Part shown: piece by piece, positions 43,473 through 52,811 of the stretch
Layout: every line of letters begins with the position of its first letter
Numbering within the stretch: the stretch's first letter is position 1
Origin: SIG603 sp963621245
Lineage (GTDB): Bacteria; Bacillota; Clostridia; Oscillospirales; Acutalibacteraceae
Direction of reading: 5' to 3'
Length of the DNA stretch: 64,000 bases
Assembly (NCBI GenBank): GCA_963621245.1
Contig: CAVFCW010000002.1
Coordinates: forward strand, 169,532 to 233,531
The notes under the pieces: model-generated
The model's input: only the letters and a program-made list of their open reading frames with translations
Database searches by the model: none
Told to the model about the DNA's origin: nothing
Made by a program: the position numbers and the translations under genes

Positions 43473-44135
43473 ATGAAATCTTATGTAATCCATCTTATTC
43501 GCCACGCCGTTTGCGAGGGCAATCTTGAGGGAAGATATATCGGCAGAACAGAATCGCCGATTGCTAACGAGGGAATAAACTCTCTGCTCGAAATAAAGCA
43601 AAACGCTCAGTACCCCGACGCCCAGGCTTTTTACGCAAGCCCCTCCACAAGATGTGTAGATACGCTGAAAATCCTGTATCCGTGGGCAGAACCCGAGGTT
43701 ATTCTCGAGATGGCTGAGTGCGATTTCGGCGACTGGGAAAACAAAACCGCCGAAGAATTAAAAAGCGATCCGAGATTTTCCGAGTGGATGGCTAAGGGAC
43801 AAAATGCAGCACCACCGAACGGCGAGAGCAGCGCCGTTTTTATGCAAAGAGTTTGCAGAGGCTTTGAAACACTCGTTCAGAATATGATGTTCACGGGCAC
43901 AAACAGCGCCGTTCTCGTAACTCACGGCGGAGTTATCATGACCATACTTGCCGCTTACGGACTTCCGCGCGCCAAAATGACCGACTGGATGTGCGACCCC
44001 GGTTACGGCTACTCAATTCGCATAACTCCAACAATATGGACTAAAACAAACACTTGCGAGGTTTTCGGCCTTGTACCCATTCCAAACGATAAGAAAGATG
44101 AGGAATTAGGCCCCGACAATTTCTTTGATATTTAA
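43473..44135 (+). CDS. Histidine phosphatase family protein
   Basis: 220 residues of the phosphoglycerate-mutase-like fold. The catalytic His lies in LIRHAVCEGN (R-H-A instead of the common R-H-G), the second His in VTHGG, and the acid in AECDFGDWENK. Similar to alpha-ribazole phosphatase and other small-molecule phosphatases; the substrate is unknown. AAAGGTG precedes the ATG. Followed at 19 bases by a cupin gene, likely an operon. Confidence 0.85.
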   Translation: MKSYVIHLIRHAVCEGNLEGRYIGRTESPIANEGINSLLEIKQNAQYPDAQAFYASPSTRCVDTLKILYPWAEPEVILEMAECDFGDWENKTAEELKSDPRFSEWMAKGQNAAPPNGESSAVFMQRVCRGFETLVQNMMFTGTNSAVLVTHGGVIMTILAAYGLPRAKMTDWMCDPGYGYSIRITPTIWTKTNTCEVFGLVPIPNDKKDEELGPDNFFDI

Positions 44136-44154
44136 ATAAACGGAGGAAAAACTT

Positions 44155-44484
44155 ATGACAATCGACTTTTTAAGCACGGATTATGCCGCAATCGAGCATT
44201 TTAACGGCGGCGAGGGAACATTTTTCGCAAAAATCGTAAATGACGGTCTCAACAAAATTATCAGCGGTAAGCTTGAGCCCGGCTCAACAATCGGAATGCA
44301 CTGCCATGCGACAAATTCCGAGATAATCTTCATTACAGAGGGCGAAGGAACGGTTAAAACACCTAACGGAGACGAAGCTGTTAAGGCGGGTCAGTGCTCC
44401 TATTGCAAAAAGGGAGAATCCCACTCGCTTTGCAACACGGGTGACGTCACACTCAAATTCTATGCGGTAGTTCCCGAGCAGTGA
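44155..44484 (+). CDS. Small cupin protein
   Basis: 109 residues, single cupin barrel. Metal ligands follow the usual pattern: His and His in GMHCHATNSE with Glu, and the third His in KKGESHSLCN. Binds a metal and perhaps a small molecule; no specific reaction can be assigned. Co-transcribed with the phosphatase (GGAGG ahead of the ATG). Confidence 0.85.
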   Translation: MTIDFLSTDYAAIEHFNGGEGTFFAKIVNDGLNKIISGKLEPGSTIGMHCHATNSEIIFITEGEGTVKTPNGDEAVKAGQCSYCKKGESHSLCNTGDVTLKFYAVVPEQ

Positions 44485-44490
44485 TAAATT

Positions 44491-44534
44491 AAAAAAAGCG
44501 GAAAGCGACTCCTTAAAAAGGAGCCGCTTTTTTG
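44491..44534. terminator. Bidirectional terminator between cupin and dipeptidase genes
   Basis: AAAAAAGCGG...GACTCCTT-AAA-AAGGAG...CCGCTTTTTT between convergent genes. Confidence 0.85.
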
Positions 44535-45959
44535 TCACTTAAGAATTTTGTCAAGCTCATAGACGGACTTAACGTAGATTTTGAACGATGTGAACCAATC
44601 CTCAAGGCAGTTCACCTCATCGGGGCCGTGTGCGCCGCCGTGTCCCTCAGGCAGAAAATCGGGAGTTTTTCCGTTCTTGAAGCCGGGGCCGAAACTCATG
44701 GCATTGGGAATAACACGGCTGTATGTTCCGCCGCCCATAGAATAAGGCTTTGCATCCTCGCCTGTCAATTCGTTGTAAACATTTAAGAGCGTGAGAACTT
44801 TCTCGTCCTCGGGGTCGATGTAGTAAGGATTTGCGACAGAAACATTTATAAGCTTTGCGCCGTACTTCTCACCGAAAGAAGCGAGCTTTTCGCTGATAAC
44901 TTCAGGCTCTGAGGAATGCGGGAATCTGATGTCGATTTCAAGCTGTGCGGTCTCGCCGTGCTTTCTAATCACGCCCGCATTTATTGTCAGCTTGCCCATT
45001 TTTTCGTCCTCGTTGTCGATGCCGAATCCCTCGCCGTACGGAGAACAAAAGCCGTCATAGATAAACTTTACCGCACCGAAATCGAGATTCGTTTTGCTCT
45101 CGAGGTGCTTTGCGACCTCGGCTAAATAAACGAGTGCGTTTTTCTTTCCCTCGGGAGCGGCGGCATGTCCGCCCTTACCGAATGCCGTGAGCTTTACATT
45201 GCCCTCGAAATCCTCAAGTTTAATGCCCTCAAAATCAGCGAGCAAATCGGCAGCTTCGTCTTTGCCGATACCGCTTATAACCATGTAAGCCTCATCAGGA
45301 ATTGCGTTTCTTACGTTGCCCGCAAAAATATCTACCACATTCTTGCCCATGGGAACAGTGAAAGCCGCGTCGAATCCACCCTTTTGCGCAAAACAAACGG
45401 GGAATCCGCAGTCGGCAACTATCGAGAATTTCGGTACAGTGCCCTTAAACTCGTCAACATACCACTTGAAATCAGCCATGCCCGTCTCCTCTGCACAGCC
45501 GGCCATAAGTCTTAATGTGTTGTTAAGCGGAATGTTGTTTTCCTTGAAAAATCTCATGAGAAAAAGGCAAGAAATTGTGGGGCCCTTATCGTCGCTCACA
45601 CCTCTGCCGATTAAAAAACCGTCCTTTTCGCTCATCTCATACGGCTTGTATATCCAGTGCTCGCCCTCGGGCACAACATCGAGATGACATGCAAAGCCGA
45701 TTTCTTCCTTGCTGTCTCCGTAGATAATCGCACCGCAGTAGCCCTCATAGTCCTCGGTCTTGAAGCCGTAGTGTCTGCCTCTTTCGAGTGCAAAATCGAG
45801 CATCTTTCTGCAGTCGGCACCGTAGGGGGCGTTCTTCTCTGCCAAATCGGCTCTTGAAACAGACGGGTGAGCAACCCACATTCCGAGCTCCTCTTTCATC
45901 TCTTCCTTATGTTCTTCAAGCCAAGAGTTTAAAAGCTTGTCAAATTCTTCGTTAGTCAT
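44535..45959 (-). CDS. M20-family dipeptidase (PepV/Sapep type)
   Basis: 474 residues. Metal ligands: His and Asp in CHLDVVPEG, Asp in GVSDDKGP, paired Glu in AEETG and a late His near EGHGGAHGPDE. The inserted lid domain gives the PepV/Sapep length. A cytoplasmic di-metal enzyme that cleaves dipeptides. Monocistronic. Confidence 0.92.
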   Translation of the reverse strand: MTNEEFDKLLNSWLEEHKEEMKEELGMWVAHPSVSRADLAEKNAPYGADCRKMLDFALERGRHYGFKTEDYEGYCGAIIYGDSKEEIGFACHLDVVPEGEHWIYKPYEMSEKDGFLIGRGVSDDKGPTISCLFLMRFFKENNIPLNNTLRLMAGCAEETGMADFKWYVDEFKGTVPKFSIVADCGFPVCFAQKGGFDAAFTVPMGKNVVDIFAGNVRNAIPDEAYMVISGIGKDEAADLLADFEGIKLEDFEGNVKLTAFGKGGHAAAPEGKKNALVYLAEVAKHLESKTNLDFGAVKFIYDGFCSPYGEGFGIDNEDEKMGKLTINAGVIRKHGETAQLEIDIRFPHSSEPEVISEKLASFGEKYGAKLINVSVANPYYIDPEDEKVLTLLNVYNELTGEDAKPYSMGGGTYSRVIPNAMSFGPGFKNGKTPDFLPEGHGGAHGPDEVNCLEDWFTSFKIYVKSVYELDKILK

Positions 45960-46067
45960 AATATATACCTTTCTTTCGGAAAAATATCAAAAATCAAAAT
46001 AAAGCTATGGGTAAATTCTACCACCGCAAACAAAGTTTAACAAGATTTTTCTTATCTTAAGCGTGCG

Positions 46068-48227
46068 TCAGCACTGAATTTTCTCAAGCTTAGCCTTAAA
46101 ACTTATCTTTCTTACTGTGCTCAAAGAGTCAAACTTAATCACATAGCAACGCTTTTCACGAATTATATCCACTATCTCTCCCTCGCCCATAACGCTGTGG
46201 CGCACTCTTGTGCCGACTGTCATAGTCTCACTGAGTGCAAGACCTGCAAGGCTCTTTTCGCTTGATTCAATCACCCTCTTGGTTTCGTCAAGCAGCAGCG
46301 GGTCAAGCTCTTTTGCGTATCTCAAATATTTTCTGTCAATGTTAAAAATAAACCTTGACGGGTATCGGAAAGATCCCTCGAGATTTTTTCCCTCCGGTTC
46401 GGTGATATGAAGTGATTCCATCGCTCTCGTCACAGCAACAAAGGCAAGCCTTCTCTCCTCTTCCATCCCTACAAGACTTGAAGTTTTTCTCGAGGGGAAA
46501 ATCCCCTCGTTCATTCCCACAAGAAAAACATGCGGAAACTCAAGTCCCTTTGCCGTGTGCACGGTCATAAACTTTACCTTTCCGCTTTGCTCAGGCACGT
46601 CGCTGTTGGTCATAAGCGCAATTCTCGTGAGATATTCCTCGGCGGAAAAATCCTCGCCGCAATTCTCCTCGAACTCGGTTATCGCCTGTTTGAGCTCCGC
46701 AAGATTATCAAGCCTTGCCTGACCTCCCTCAAGGCGAAGGCTTGCCTCGTATCCGCTCTTGTCGAGAACAAGACTCAATAAATCAGATAACGACATAAAG
46801 TTATACTGCCCCGAAAAATCCTCAACCAAATCGACAAAGGAATTCGCTTCTGTACCCTTGAAAATCTCGTCGTCAAGATTTCTTTTGAGAGCATCATAAA
46901 GTGAAATGCCGTCCTTTTCAGCCGCTTTCTTCAAGAAGTCCATGCGCTTTTCACCTATGTTTCTTTTGGGTTTATTGACTGTTCTCTCAAAGGACAGATC
47001 GTCCTTGTAAATTATCATGCGAAGATAAGAAAGTGCGTCCTTAATCTCGGCTCGCTCAAAAAATTGCACGCCGCTGTAAATCGTGTACGGAATTTCTCTC
47101 TTTATGAAAACGTCTTCAATCGTTCTTGAAAGATAATGCGCCCTGTAAAGTATGGCTATATCCCCGTAAGGCGTGCCCCTTTTTGTAAGCTCTGTTATCT
47201 CGTCCGCAATAAACTGTGCCTCCTGTTCGGATGTGTCGGCGTGAAAATACACGGGCATTTCTGCACTCGGCTTATGAGCGGTAAGATATTTTTCCACACG
47301 GTATTTGTTCTTTGATATAAGCGAATTTGCTAGATTGATTATTTCGGGAGACGAGCGGTAATTAGTATTCATCATAACCGTCTTGACGTTCGGAAATTCC
47401 TTGTCGAACTCCATGATGTATTTTACATTTGCGCCACGCCAAGTGTAAATTGTCTGGTCGGGATCGCCGACAACAAAGAGATTGCCGTGAAGCGCACAAA
47501 GCACACACATCAGATGATATTGCTGTGCGTCTATATCCTGATACTCGTCAACCATTATGTATTCGAGTCGCTCCTGCCATTTAAGCTTGGTTTCTTCGCT
47601 TATCTCAAAGATGTACAGCACGAAATTAATCAAATCGTTGTAGTCGAGCGCAAAACATTTTTTCTCCTGATAAACATATCCCCAGAAAATGATGTCGTCC
47701 GTTGCGGTCGCCCTCATGTATTTGTCTCGAAGCTCATCAAGCGAGAGAGAAAGCATAGGTTTATAGTATAGCGGCTCATAGAGATTTTTCTTCATCTCTA
47801 TCATATCTCTTGCCTTTGAAAAGGTCATGTCACGCATGGTAAGTCCACGCTCATCGTAAACGGTTTTAAGCATGGCGTCGATATCCTGATTATCGAGAAC
47901 GATAAAGTTTTTCGGGTAATGAACAAGATTTATATCCTCGTGCAAAACCGTGTCGCAAAAGCTGTGAAACGTGCTTATATACCCCGTGTCGGAATCTTCG
48001 GAAAGTTTTCTTATCCTCTTTTTCATCTCGTTAGCCGATTTGTTGGTAAATGTTACGCACAAAATATTCTCCGGCAAAATGCCTATCTCGTTCACAAGAT
48101 AAGCGTATCTGTAAGCGAGCGCTCTCGTTTTTCCTGAGCCCGCACCCGCAATAACTCTGATGTACCCCTCTGTCGATGTGACCGCTTCAAGCTGATCTCT
48201 ATTGAGTCCCTTCAAATAATCCTTCAT
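46068..48227 (-). CDS. pcrA: UvrD/PcrA-type superfamily 1 DNA helicase
   Basis: 719 residues. Walker A AGAGSGKTRALAYR, Walker B VDEYQDID, motif III GDPDQTIYTWRGA, motif V VHTAKGLEFPHVF, motif VI VTRAMESL. The C-terminal Tudor-like tail (VGTRVRHSVMGEGEI) that binds RNA polymerase in PcrA is present. Unwinds DNA 3' to 5' in repair and replication-transcription conflicts. AAGGAGGGAG precedes the ATG. Confidence 0.9.
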   Translation of the reverse strand: MKDYLKGLNRDQLEAVTSTEGYIRVIAGAGSGKTRALAYRYAYLVNEIGILPENILCVTFTNKSANEMKKRIRKLSEDSDTGYISTFHSFCDTVLHEDINLVHYPKNFIVLDNQDIDAMLKTVYDERGLTMRDMTFSKARDMIEMKKNLYEPLYYKPMLSLSLDELRDKYMRATATDDIIFWGYVYQEKKCFALDYNDLINFVLYIFEISEETKLKWQERLEYIMVDEYQDIDAQQYHLMCVLCALHGNLFVVGDPDQTIYTWRGANVKYIMEFDKEFPNVKTVMMNTNYRSSPEIINLANSLISKNKYRVEKYLTAHKPSAEMPVYFHADTSEQEAQFIADEITELTKRGTPYGDIAILYRAHYLSRTIEDVFIKREIPYTIYSGVQFFERAEIKDALSYLRMIIYKDDLSFERTVNKPKRNIGEKRMDFLKKAAEKDGISLYDALKRNLDDEIFKGTEANSFVDLVEDFSGQYNFMSLSDLLSLVLDKSGYEASLRLEGGQARLDNLAELKQAITEFEENCGEDFSAEEYLTRIALMTNSDVPEQSGKVKFMTVHTAKGLEFPHVFLVGMNEGIFPSRKTSSLVGMEEERRLAFVAVTRAMESLHITEPEGKNLEGSFRYPSRFIFNIDRKYLRYAKELDPLLLDETKRVIESSEKSLAGLALSETMTVGTRVRHSVMGEGEIVDIIREKRCYVIKFDSLSTVRKISFKAKLEKIQC

Positions 48228-48261
48228 AATCTCCCTCCTTCTTTTGCTCTATGATTATAAC

Positions 48262-48291
48262 AGAAAAGCTCACGGCAATAAAGCCGTGAGC
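48262..48291 (-). terminator. Terminator of the trmK-nif3-rqcH operon
   Basis: GCTCACGGC-TTTATT-GCCGTGAGC followed by TTTTCT on the minus strand, about 70 bases after the rqcH stop. A TATAAT at 48254-48259 right behind it may be the pcrA promoter -10. Confidence 0.75.
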
Positions 48292-48361
48292 GAAACTTTG
48301 TTCTAAAATTTTGTTCGCATTTTCTGTGCGTTTTCAACAAATATCTTTTTTCGGTTCAAAA

Positions 48362-50164
48362 TCAGTCGCTGTCTTTTCCGTCAAATTCTTCTGGATTAAC
48401 ATAAACCGTTTTATAATTGAAATAATTCACCATACCGGGCTTTGCTCCTATTGGCTTGTGAACATTTCTAATCTGAGTGAAATCAACGGGAATCTGAGAA
48501 GAGTCCTTTGCCTTGGAGTGCACGGCGGCAAGAACTGCGGCGTCCTCCATGGCTTTTTCTGTCGGCTCTCTTCCGTCAGTGACAAGAACGGTGTGCGAAC
48601 CGGGGATATTCTTGGTGTGAAACCAAATATCGTTGTTTGAAGAATCTTTCATGGTAAGCTTGTCGTTTTGGCGGTTGTTTCTTCCGACGAGAACCGTAAA
48701 TCCGTCGGATACCTCAAAGCGCAAAGGTTTTCCGATTTGCTCTTTTTTGTTCGGATTCTTTTTGCCGTTTTTGGAATTCTGCTTTCCGCCCACAACTTTA
48801 ACATATCCCGATGCCGCAAGCTCCGAGCGAATTTCTGCGAGATCCTGTTCGGTTTTAGCCTCGGTGAGCGCATAGAAAACGGACTCGATGTAATCAAGCT
48901 CCGCCTCGCTCAAAGCTATCTGTTCGTTTAACTTTTCCTCGGCGGTTTTTGCTTTGCGATAGTCCTTGTAGTACTTCTGCGCATTTTGCGAAGCCGACCA
49001 AGCGGGATTAAGCTTTATTTCTACCATGGGGCAATTCTCATCATAGTAATTCATAAGCTGTACGCTTGAAGCTGATTTTGGTATCGCGTAAAGATTGGAG
49101 TTTATGAGATCCGCTTTTATTCTCAGTTCGTCACGGCGTGCACATTCCTTGAGCTCCGCACGCTGGTTGTTGATTTTTCTTGCGATTCGCTCTTCACGGT
49201 TAGAGAGAAGCTTTAACAAATCAGATGATTTTGCACGCATTCTGTCGGCGGCGTCACGTTCCTCGTAAAAATTATCGAGAACGTCGGAAAAAGGCGTTTT
49301 CGAATCGCCGACATTTCTTTTAACCGTCATTGCTGAGCCGTACTGCGTGATGTTCATAAAGGCAAAGTCCTTGGGCTTTTTAAGTCTCGGATCAATAACC
49401 GTGACGGGAGTGCCGTCAAGATTCTGTGCTCTGTCTTTTAAATCACGAAGTGCAAACATAAGTCGGCCGAAGTCGGCGTCGGTCATCTCAGTTGTGACGA
49501 CCTCGTTTCCGCGTCCGACGCCGTGCTCAATTTCCCTTGCGATTATCGGGCTTATTCCCTGTAAAACCGCCATGAGTGCCTTTGAGAGCGTCATCGCCTT
49601 GGGAAGCGAATTTATCGCTTTAACTATATCGCTAATCTCGGTATCGAGTATGCAAAGTTTATCCTGAGCGGGAGGATCACGGTAGATAATTCCCGGCAAA
49701 ATGAGTCGCTCGGAGCTCATCTCCGCATCGACACGCCTTAACGCGTCAATAACTTTGCCCTCCTCGTTCACGAAAATAATGTTGCTGTATTTTCCCATTA
49801 TCTCGCAGACAAGCGAAAGCATGACGTGATCTCCGAGTTCGTTAACAGCGTCAAATTTGAGCGCAAGAACTCTCTCGAGTCCCTTTTGCTCGACCTCGGT
49901 AAGCTTTGCCGACTGAAGTCTCTTTCGCATGAGCATGCAGAGCATAGGCGGCTGCTTGGGATTTTCGGGTTTTGTCGCTGTGAAATTCACCCTTGCCGTA
50001 TTCGGCCTTGCCGAGAGAAGAAGCTTGTAAGAGCCCTCGAGACTTCTCATGACAAAAACAAGCTCGTCCCTCGACGGCTGATATATCTTGTCCACCCTTG
50101 CGCCGAGTATATTGTTTTCGATTTCTGCTTTCAAATGTCGCAGATAAATTCCGTCTAATGCCAT
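48362..50164 (-). CDS. rqcH: RqcH/NFACT-family ribosome quality control protein
   Basis: 600 residues: NFACT-N domain (DGIYLRHLKAEIENNILGARVDKIYQP), helical middle with a coiled coil (about 290-440), and the C-terminal NFACT-R domain (VLVGRNNRQNDKLTMK, IWFHTKNIPGSHTVL). RqcH binds stalled 50S-peptidyl-tRNA and recruits alanyl-tRNA to add degradation-promoting Ala tails. Often misnamed fibronectin-binding protein. The tRNA/ribosome context (trmK upstream) fits. Confidence 0.9.
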   Translation of the reverse strand: MALDGIYLRHLKAEIENNILGARVDKIYQPSRDELVFVMRSLEGSYKLLLSARPNTARVNFTATKPENPKQPPMLCMLMRKRLQSAKLTEVEQKGLERVLALKFDAVNELGDHVMLSLVCEIMGKYSNIIFVNEEGKVIDALRRVDAEMSSERLILPGIIYRDPPAQDKLCILDTEISDIVKAINSLPKAMTLSKALMAVLQGISPIIAREIEHGVGRGNEVVTTEMTDADFGRLMFALRDLKDRAQNLDGTPVTVIDPRLKKPKDFAFMNITQYGSAMTVKRNVGDSKTPFSDVLDNFYEERDAADRMRAKSSDLLKLLSNREERIARKINNQRAELKECARRDELRIKADLINSNLYAIPKSASSVQLMNYYDENCPMVEIKLNPAWSASQNAQKYYKDYRKAKTAEEKLNEQIALSEAELDYIESVFYALTEAKTEQDLAEIRSELAASGYVKVVGGKQNSKNGKKNPNKKEQIGKPLRFEVSDGFTVLVGRNNRQNDKLTMKDSSNNDIWFHTKNIPGSHTVLVTDGREPTEKAMEDAAVLAAVHSKAKDSSQIPVDFTQIRNVHKPIGAKPGMVNYFNYKTVYVNPEEFDGKDSD

Positions 50165-50185
50165 TTTGGTTCCTTTTAATTTAGA

Positions 50186-50968
50186 TTACATGAAACTTGA
50201 AAGACTGCTCGTATCAACGGTGGGATTCTTTTCGTCCTCTGAAAGAACAAACACCACATCGTTAATTTCGCCGCTTAAATAATTTTTAAAGCCCTCCGAG
50301 AATATTTTTTCCGTGGCATAATGTCCCGCCACAATCATTGGAAATTTGTTTTCGTAAGCAAAGAGCAGTTCGTGGTGCTTAGCTTCGCCCGTCAAATATG
50401 CGTCGCATTTTCCGAGTGCGTCATAAACAAATTCTCCGCCGGCTCCCGAACAGAAACCTAATGTTTGAATGTACATTCTACCCGTTCCCCTTGTGAAGCT
50501 TACGTTCTCTGCGTCCAGCTTTTCTTTCAGAAAATTGGCAAATTCTCTTACACTCGTTGAGCCCGGAACTGTGCCCGTAAACAAACAATCGTTATCTTCG
50601 TCACGCTTAACGCAAACAACACCAAGCGCTTCGCCGAGGCAAACATTTACGCCGCAAACAGGAGAAACATCGAGATTTGTGTGACAACAAATTGCAGAAA
50701 TCTCCGATGCAACCAACTCAAAAAGTGCCGTTCCCTTAACTATTTTCTTCGCAGGATTAAAAATTATGGGATGATGACTGATTATCAAATCACAATTAAG
50801 TCTCTTTGCTTCTTTTACAACATCGCTTGTAATATCAAGCGCGATTAATGCAATTTTTACCTTTGTGTCAGGATCGCCGACAAGTATTCCCGTATTGTCA
50901 AAAGACATCGACTCGCTAAACGGGGCAGCTTTGTCAATCGCATTATAAATATCTCTCACCGTACTCAT
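50186..50968 (-). CDS. Nif3-like dinuclear metal protein (YqfO family)
   Basis: 260 residues. Metal-site motifs ISHHPIIFN, CCHTNLDVSP, TGEAKHHE and AGHYATE. This is the short form without the PII-like insert of Bacillus YqfO. Reported as GTP cyclohydrolase I type 2 homologue, but its true role is unsettled. Its start overlaps the trmK stop by four bases (ATGA), and the pair trmK-nif3 is conserved in Firmicutes. Confidence 0.9.
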   Translation of the reverse strand: MSTVRDIYNAIDKAAPFSESMSFDNTGILVGDPDTKVKIALIALDITSDVVKEAKRLNCDLIISHHPIIFNPAKKIVKGTALFELVASEISAICCHTNLDVSPVCGVNVCLGEALGVVCVKRDEDNDCLFTGTVPGSTSVREFANFLKEKLDAENVSFTRGTGRMYIQTLGFCSGAGGEFVYDALGKCDAYLTGEAKHHELLFAYENKFPMIVAGHYATEKIFSEGFKNYLSGEINDVVFVLSEDEKNPTVDTSSLSSFM

Positions 50969-51639
50969 AGCAAATAATCCTCCTTTATTCTGTCAATCAT
51001 TTTTTCTGTATTTTCGGCTTCGGCGGTCTCTCCTCTGTGATAAGCGCCGAAAGCTTTATTTTTTAGTCTTTTTACAATCTTTTCTGCGTACTTCTTTGAA
51101 AACTCATCATCGAATTTAAGCTTACCTAAATAAACTTCTTCTTCGCTTAATTTTTCGGTGTTTTCACCCTCAAATCTCACGCACATAACGGTATATATTT
51201 TTCCGCTGTCAGAACATGCTTTTTCTTCTTCGATTAAAAAACCGTTTTTCGACAGCCAAAGTCTTAAATCGGACTCGGCTGTCATTGGCTGTAAAATCAA
51301 TCGGTATTTTGAGTCCCTCAAAAACTCGGCTTTACCGATTATTCTCGAGATTAGTTCCCCTCCCATTCCCGCGATGACCGCATCGTCAAAGGAGCTCGGT
51401 TCTATATTTTCAAATCCGTCCGACAAAACGCATTTTATGTCGGCGCCGTATTTTGCGGCATTGTTTCTCGCATAAGAAAGCGGTCCTTCGCCTATATCTG
51501 CGGCAACCGCCGATTTTACTTTGCCGTTTTTAACAAGATAAACGGGCAGATAACCGTGATCCGAGCCGATATCGACCAAGCGTGAATTTTCTCTTACAAA
51601 CGACGAACAAAGAGAAAGTCTGTTTCCCAAATTGTACAT
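50965..51639 (-). CDS. trmK: tRNA (adenine22-N1)-methyltransferase
   Basis: 224 residues. SAM-binding motif VDIGSDHGYLPVYL, then AADIGEGPLSYARNN and the FDDAVIAGMGGELI region typical of TrmK. Methylates A22 in tRNAs with G or A at that loop. First gene of the operon with nif3 and rqcH. Confidence 0.92.
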   Translation of the reverse strand: MYNLGNRLSLCSSFVRENSRLVDIGSDHGYLPVYLVKNGKVKSAVAADIGEGPLSYARNNAAKYGADIKCVLSDGFENIEPSSFDDAVIAGMGGELISRIIGKAEFLRDSKYRLILQPMTAESDLRLWLSKNGFLIEEEKACSDSGKIYTVMCVRFEGENTEKLSEEEVYLGKLKFDDEFSKKYAEKIVKRLKNKAFGAYHRGETAEAENTEKMIDRIKEDYLL

Positions 51640-51665
51640 TTTATTACCTCAAAACCAAATTTTTA

Positions 51666-51700
51666 AGAAAAATATCCGGGTCAACCGTGTGACCCGGATA
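51666..51700 (-). terminator. Terminator of the zinc-ribbon gene
   Basis: TATCCGGGTCA...TTGACCCGGATATTTTTCTT on the minus strand, about 20 bases after the stop at 51721. Confidence 0.85.
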
Positions 51701-51720
51701 CAAGCTTTCATCAAAACAGA

Positions 51721-52011
51721 TTACTGCTCAGCCTTCATCTTTGCGAAACACTCGCTGCAGTATACAGGGCGATCCTCGCGTGGCTTAAAGGGAACAACTG
51801 CTTCTTTGCCGCAAGATGCGCAAACAGCTTTGAACATCTCTCTTGCCGGCTTTTCACCGCCGTTCATAGCAGCTTTTCTCTTGTCACGGCATGGCTTGCA
51901 TCTCTGGGGCTCGTTTACAAAACCTCTTGATGCGTAGAACTCCTGCTCACCTGCTGTAAATACGAACTCGTTGCCGCACTCTTTGCAGACTAAAGTCTTG
52001 TCTTCGTACAT
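51721..52011 (-). CDS. Small zinc-ribbon protein with four CxxC knuckles
   Basis: 96 residues. CKEC and CKPC form the first zinc site (probable zf-trcl domain, with FYASRGF between them), CASC and CSEC the second (CxxC-x17-CxxC domain). Probably a small zinc-binding protein interacting with nucleic acid or the ribosome; the function is unknown. Monocistronic with its own terminator. Confidence 0.85.
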   Translation of the reverse strand: MYEDKTLVCKECGNEFVFTAGEQEFYASRGFVNEPQRCKPCRDKRKAAMNGGEKPAREMFKAVCASCGKEAVVPFKPREDRPVYCSECFAKMKAEQ

Positions 52012-52125
52012 TTTGATTTACCTCGCTTTGAGTAATAAAGATATTATCCTTCATAAAAGCGGGTAACTCCACATTTACACGCCCTATAAAAGGAAAGATT
52101 ATTTTAAGGCTGTTCGCCGGCCTTA

Positions 52126-52701
52126 CTAGAAAGTCATTGCCTTCAGCTTTTTTCTCACCCGCTGCAAAGCATTGTCGAACTGGCGGGTTGTGATTCCAAG
52201 AATCTCGGCTGTCTGGCTGCGCTTGTAACCGCTTAAATAAAGGGCCAATACCTTTTTCTCAAAATCGGACAAGGATATATGGATCTGATTTAAAACAGTA
52301 AGGACACTTTCCCTATCCTCCACGAGGCTTTCGGGAGTATCCGCAAAACCGATTTCACCGACGTTAACATCGTCGAGCGAAACAGTATCATTCAGTGAAA
52401 CATTCTTTCTGCTGACGTGACTGCGCACTTCGTTTTTCAGACGATTCAATATGCAAACTCCGGCATATGCGCCGAAGGTGACGCCTTTTTTGGCATCATA
52501 GGTCTTTGCTGCATTATAAAGTCCGAGCAAAGCCTCTTGCCTTAAATCATCGTCATCAAGCGACCAAGAGCTTTTCACCTTTGCAACCTTAGAATTGACA
52601 AGTCCCAAGTATCTTGACGACAAAACAGCAAACGCTTCCGGATTATCACATCGATTGCAAAGCTGTTCGTCTGAAAGACTGTTGTAATCAAAAGGCATCA
52701 A
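52126..52701 (-). CDS. Sigma-70 family factor of the SigH type
   Basis: 191 residues with region 2 (DDLRQEALLGLYNAAKTYDAKKGVTFGAYAGVCI) and region 4 (LSDFEKKVLALYLSGYKRSQTAEILGITTRQFDNALQRVRKKL). Length and the SLNDTVSLDD linker resemble SigH of spore-formers. AGGAGTG fits best a TTG start at 52701; the ATG three bases later is the alternative. Directs RNA polymerase to stress, stationary-phase or early sporulation genes. Confidence 0.85.
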   Translation of the reverse strand: MMPFDYNSLSDEQLCNRCDNPEAFAVLSSRYLGLVNSKVAKVKSSWSLDDDDLRQEALLGLYNAAKTYDAKKGVTFGAYAGVCILNRLKNEVRSHVSRKNVSLNDTVSLDDVNVGEIGFADTPESLVEDRESVLTVLNQIHISLSDFEKKVLALYLSGYKRSQTAEILGITTRQFDNALQRVRKKLKAMTF

Positions 52702-52811
52702 GGGTACACTCCTAATTTTCTATGGTTGAATATTAACACGATTAACAAGAAAAGTCAACACTTACAGCACAAAATTGTGACTTTGTAAATCACTAAAAAT
52801 TATAGTTAAAT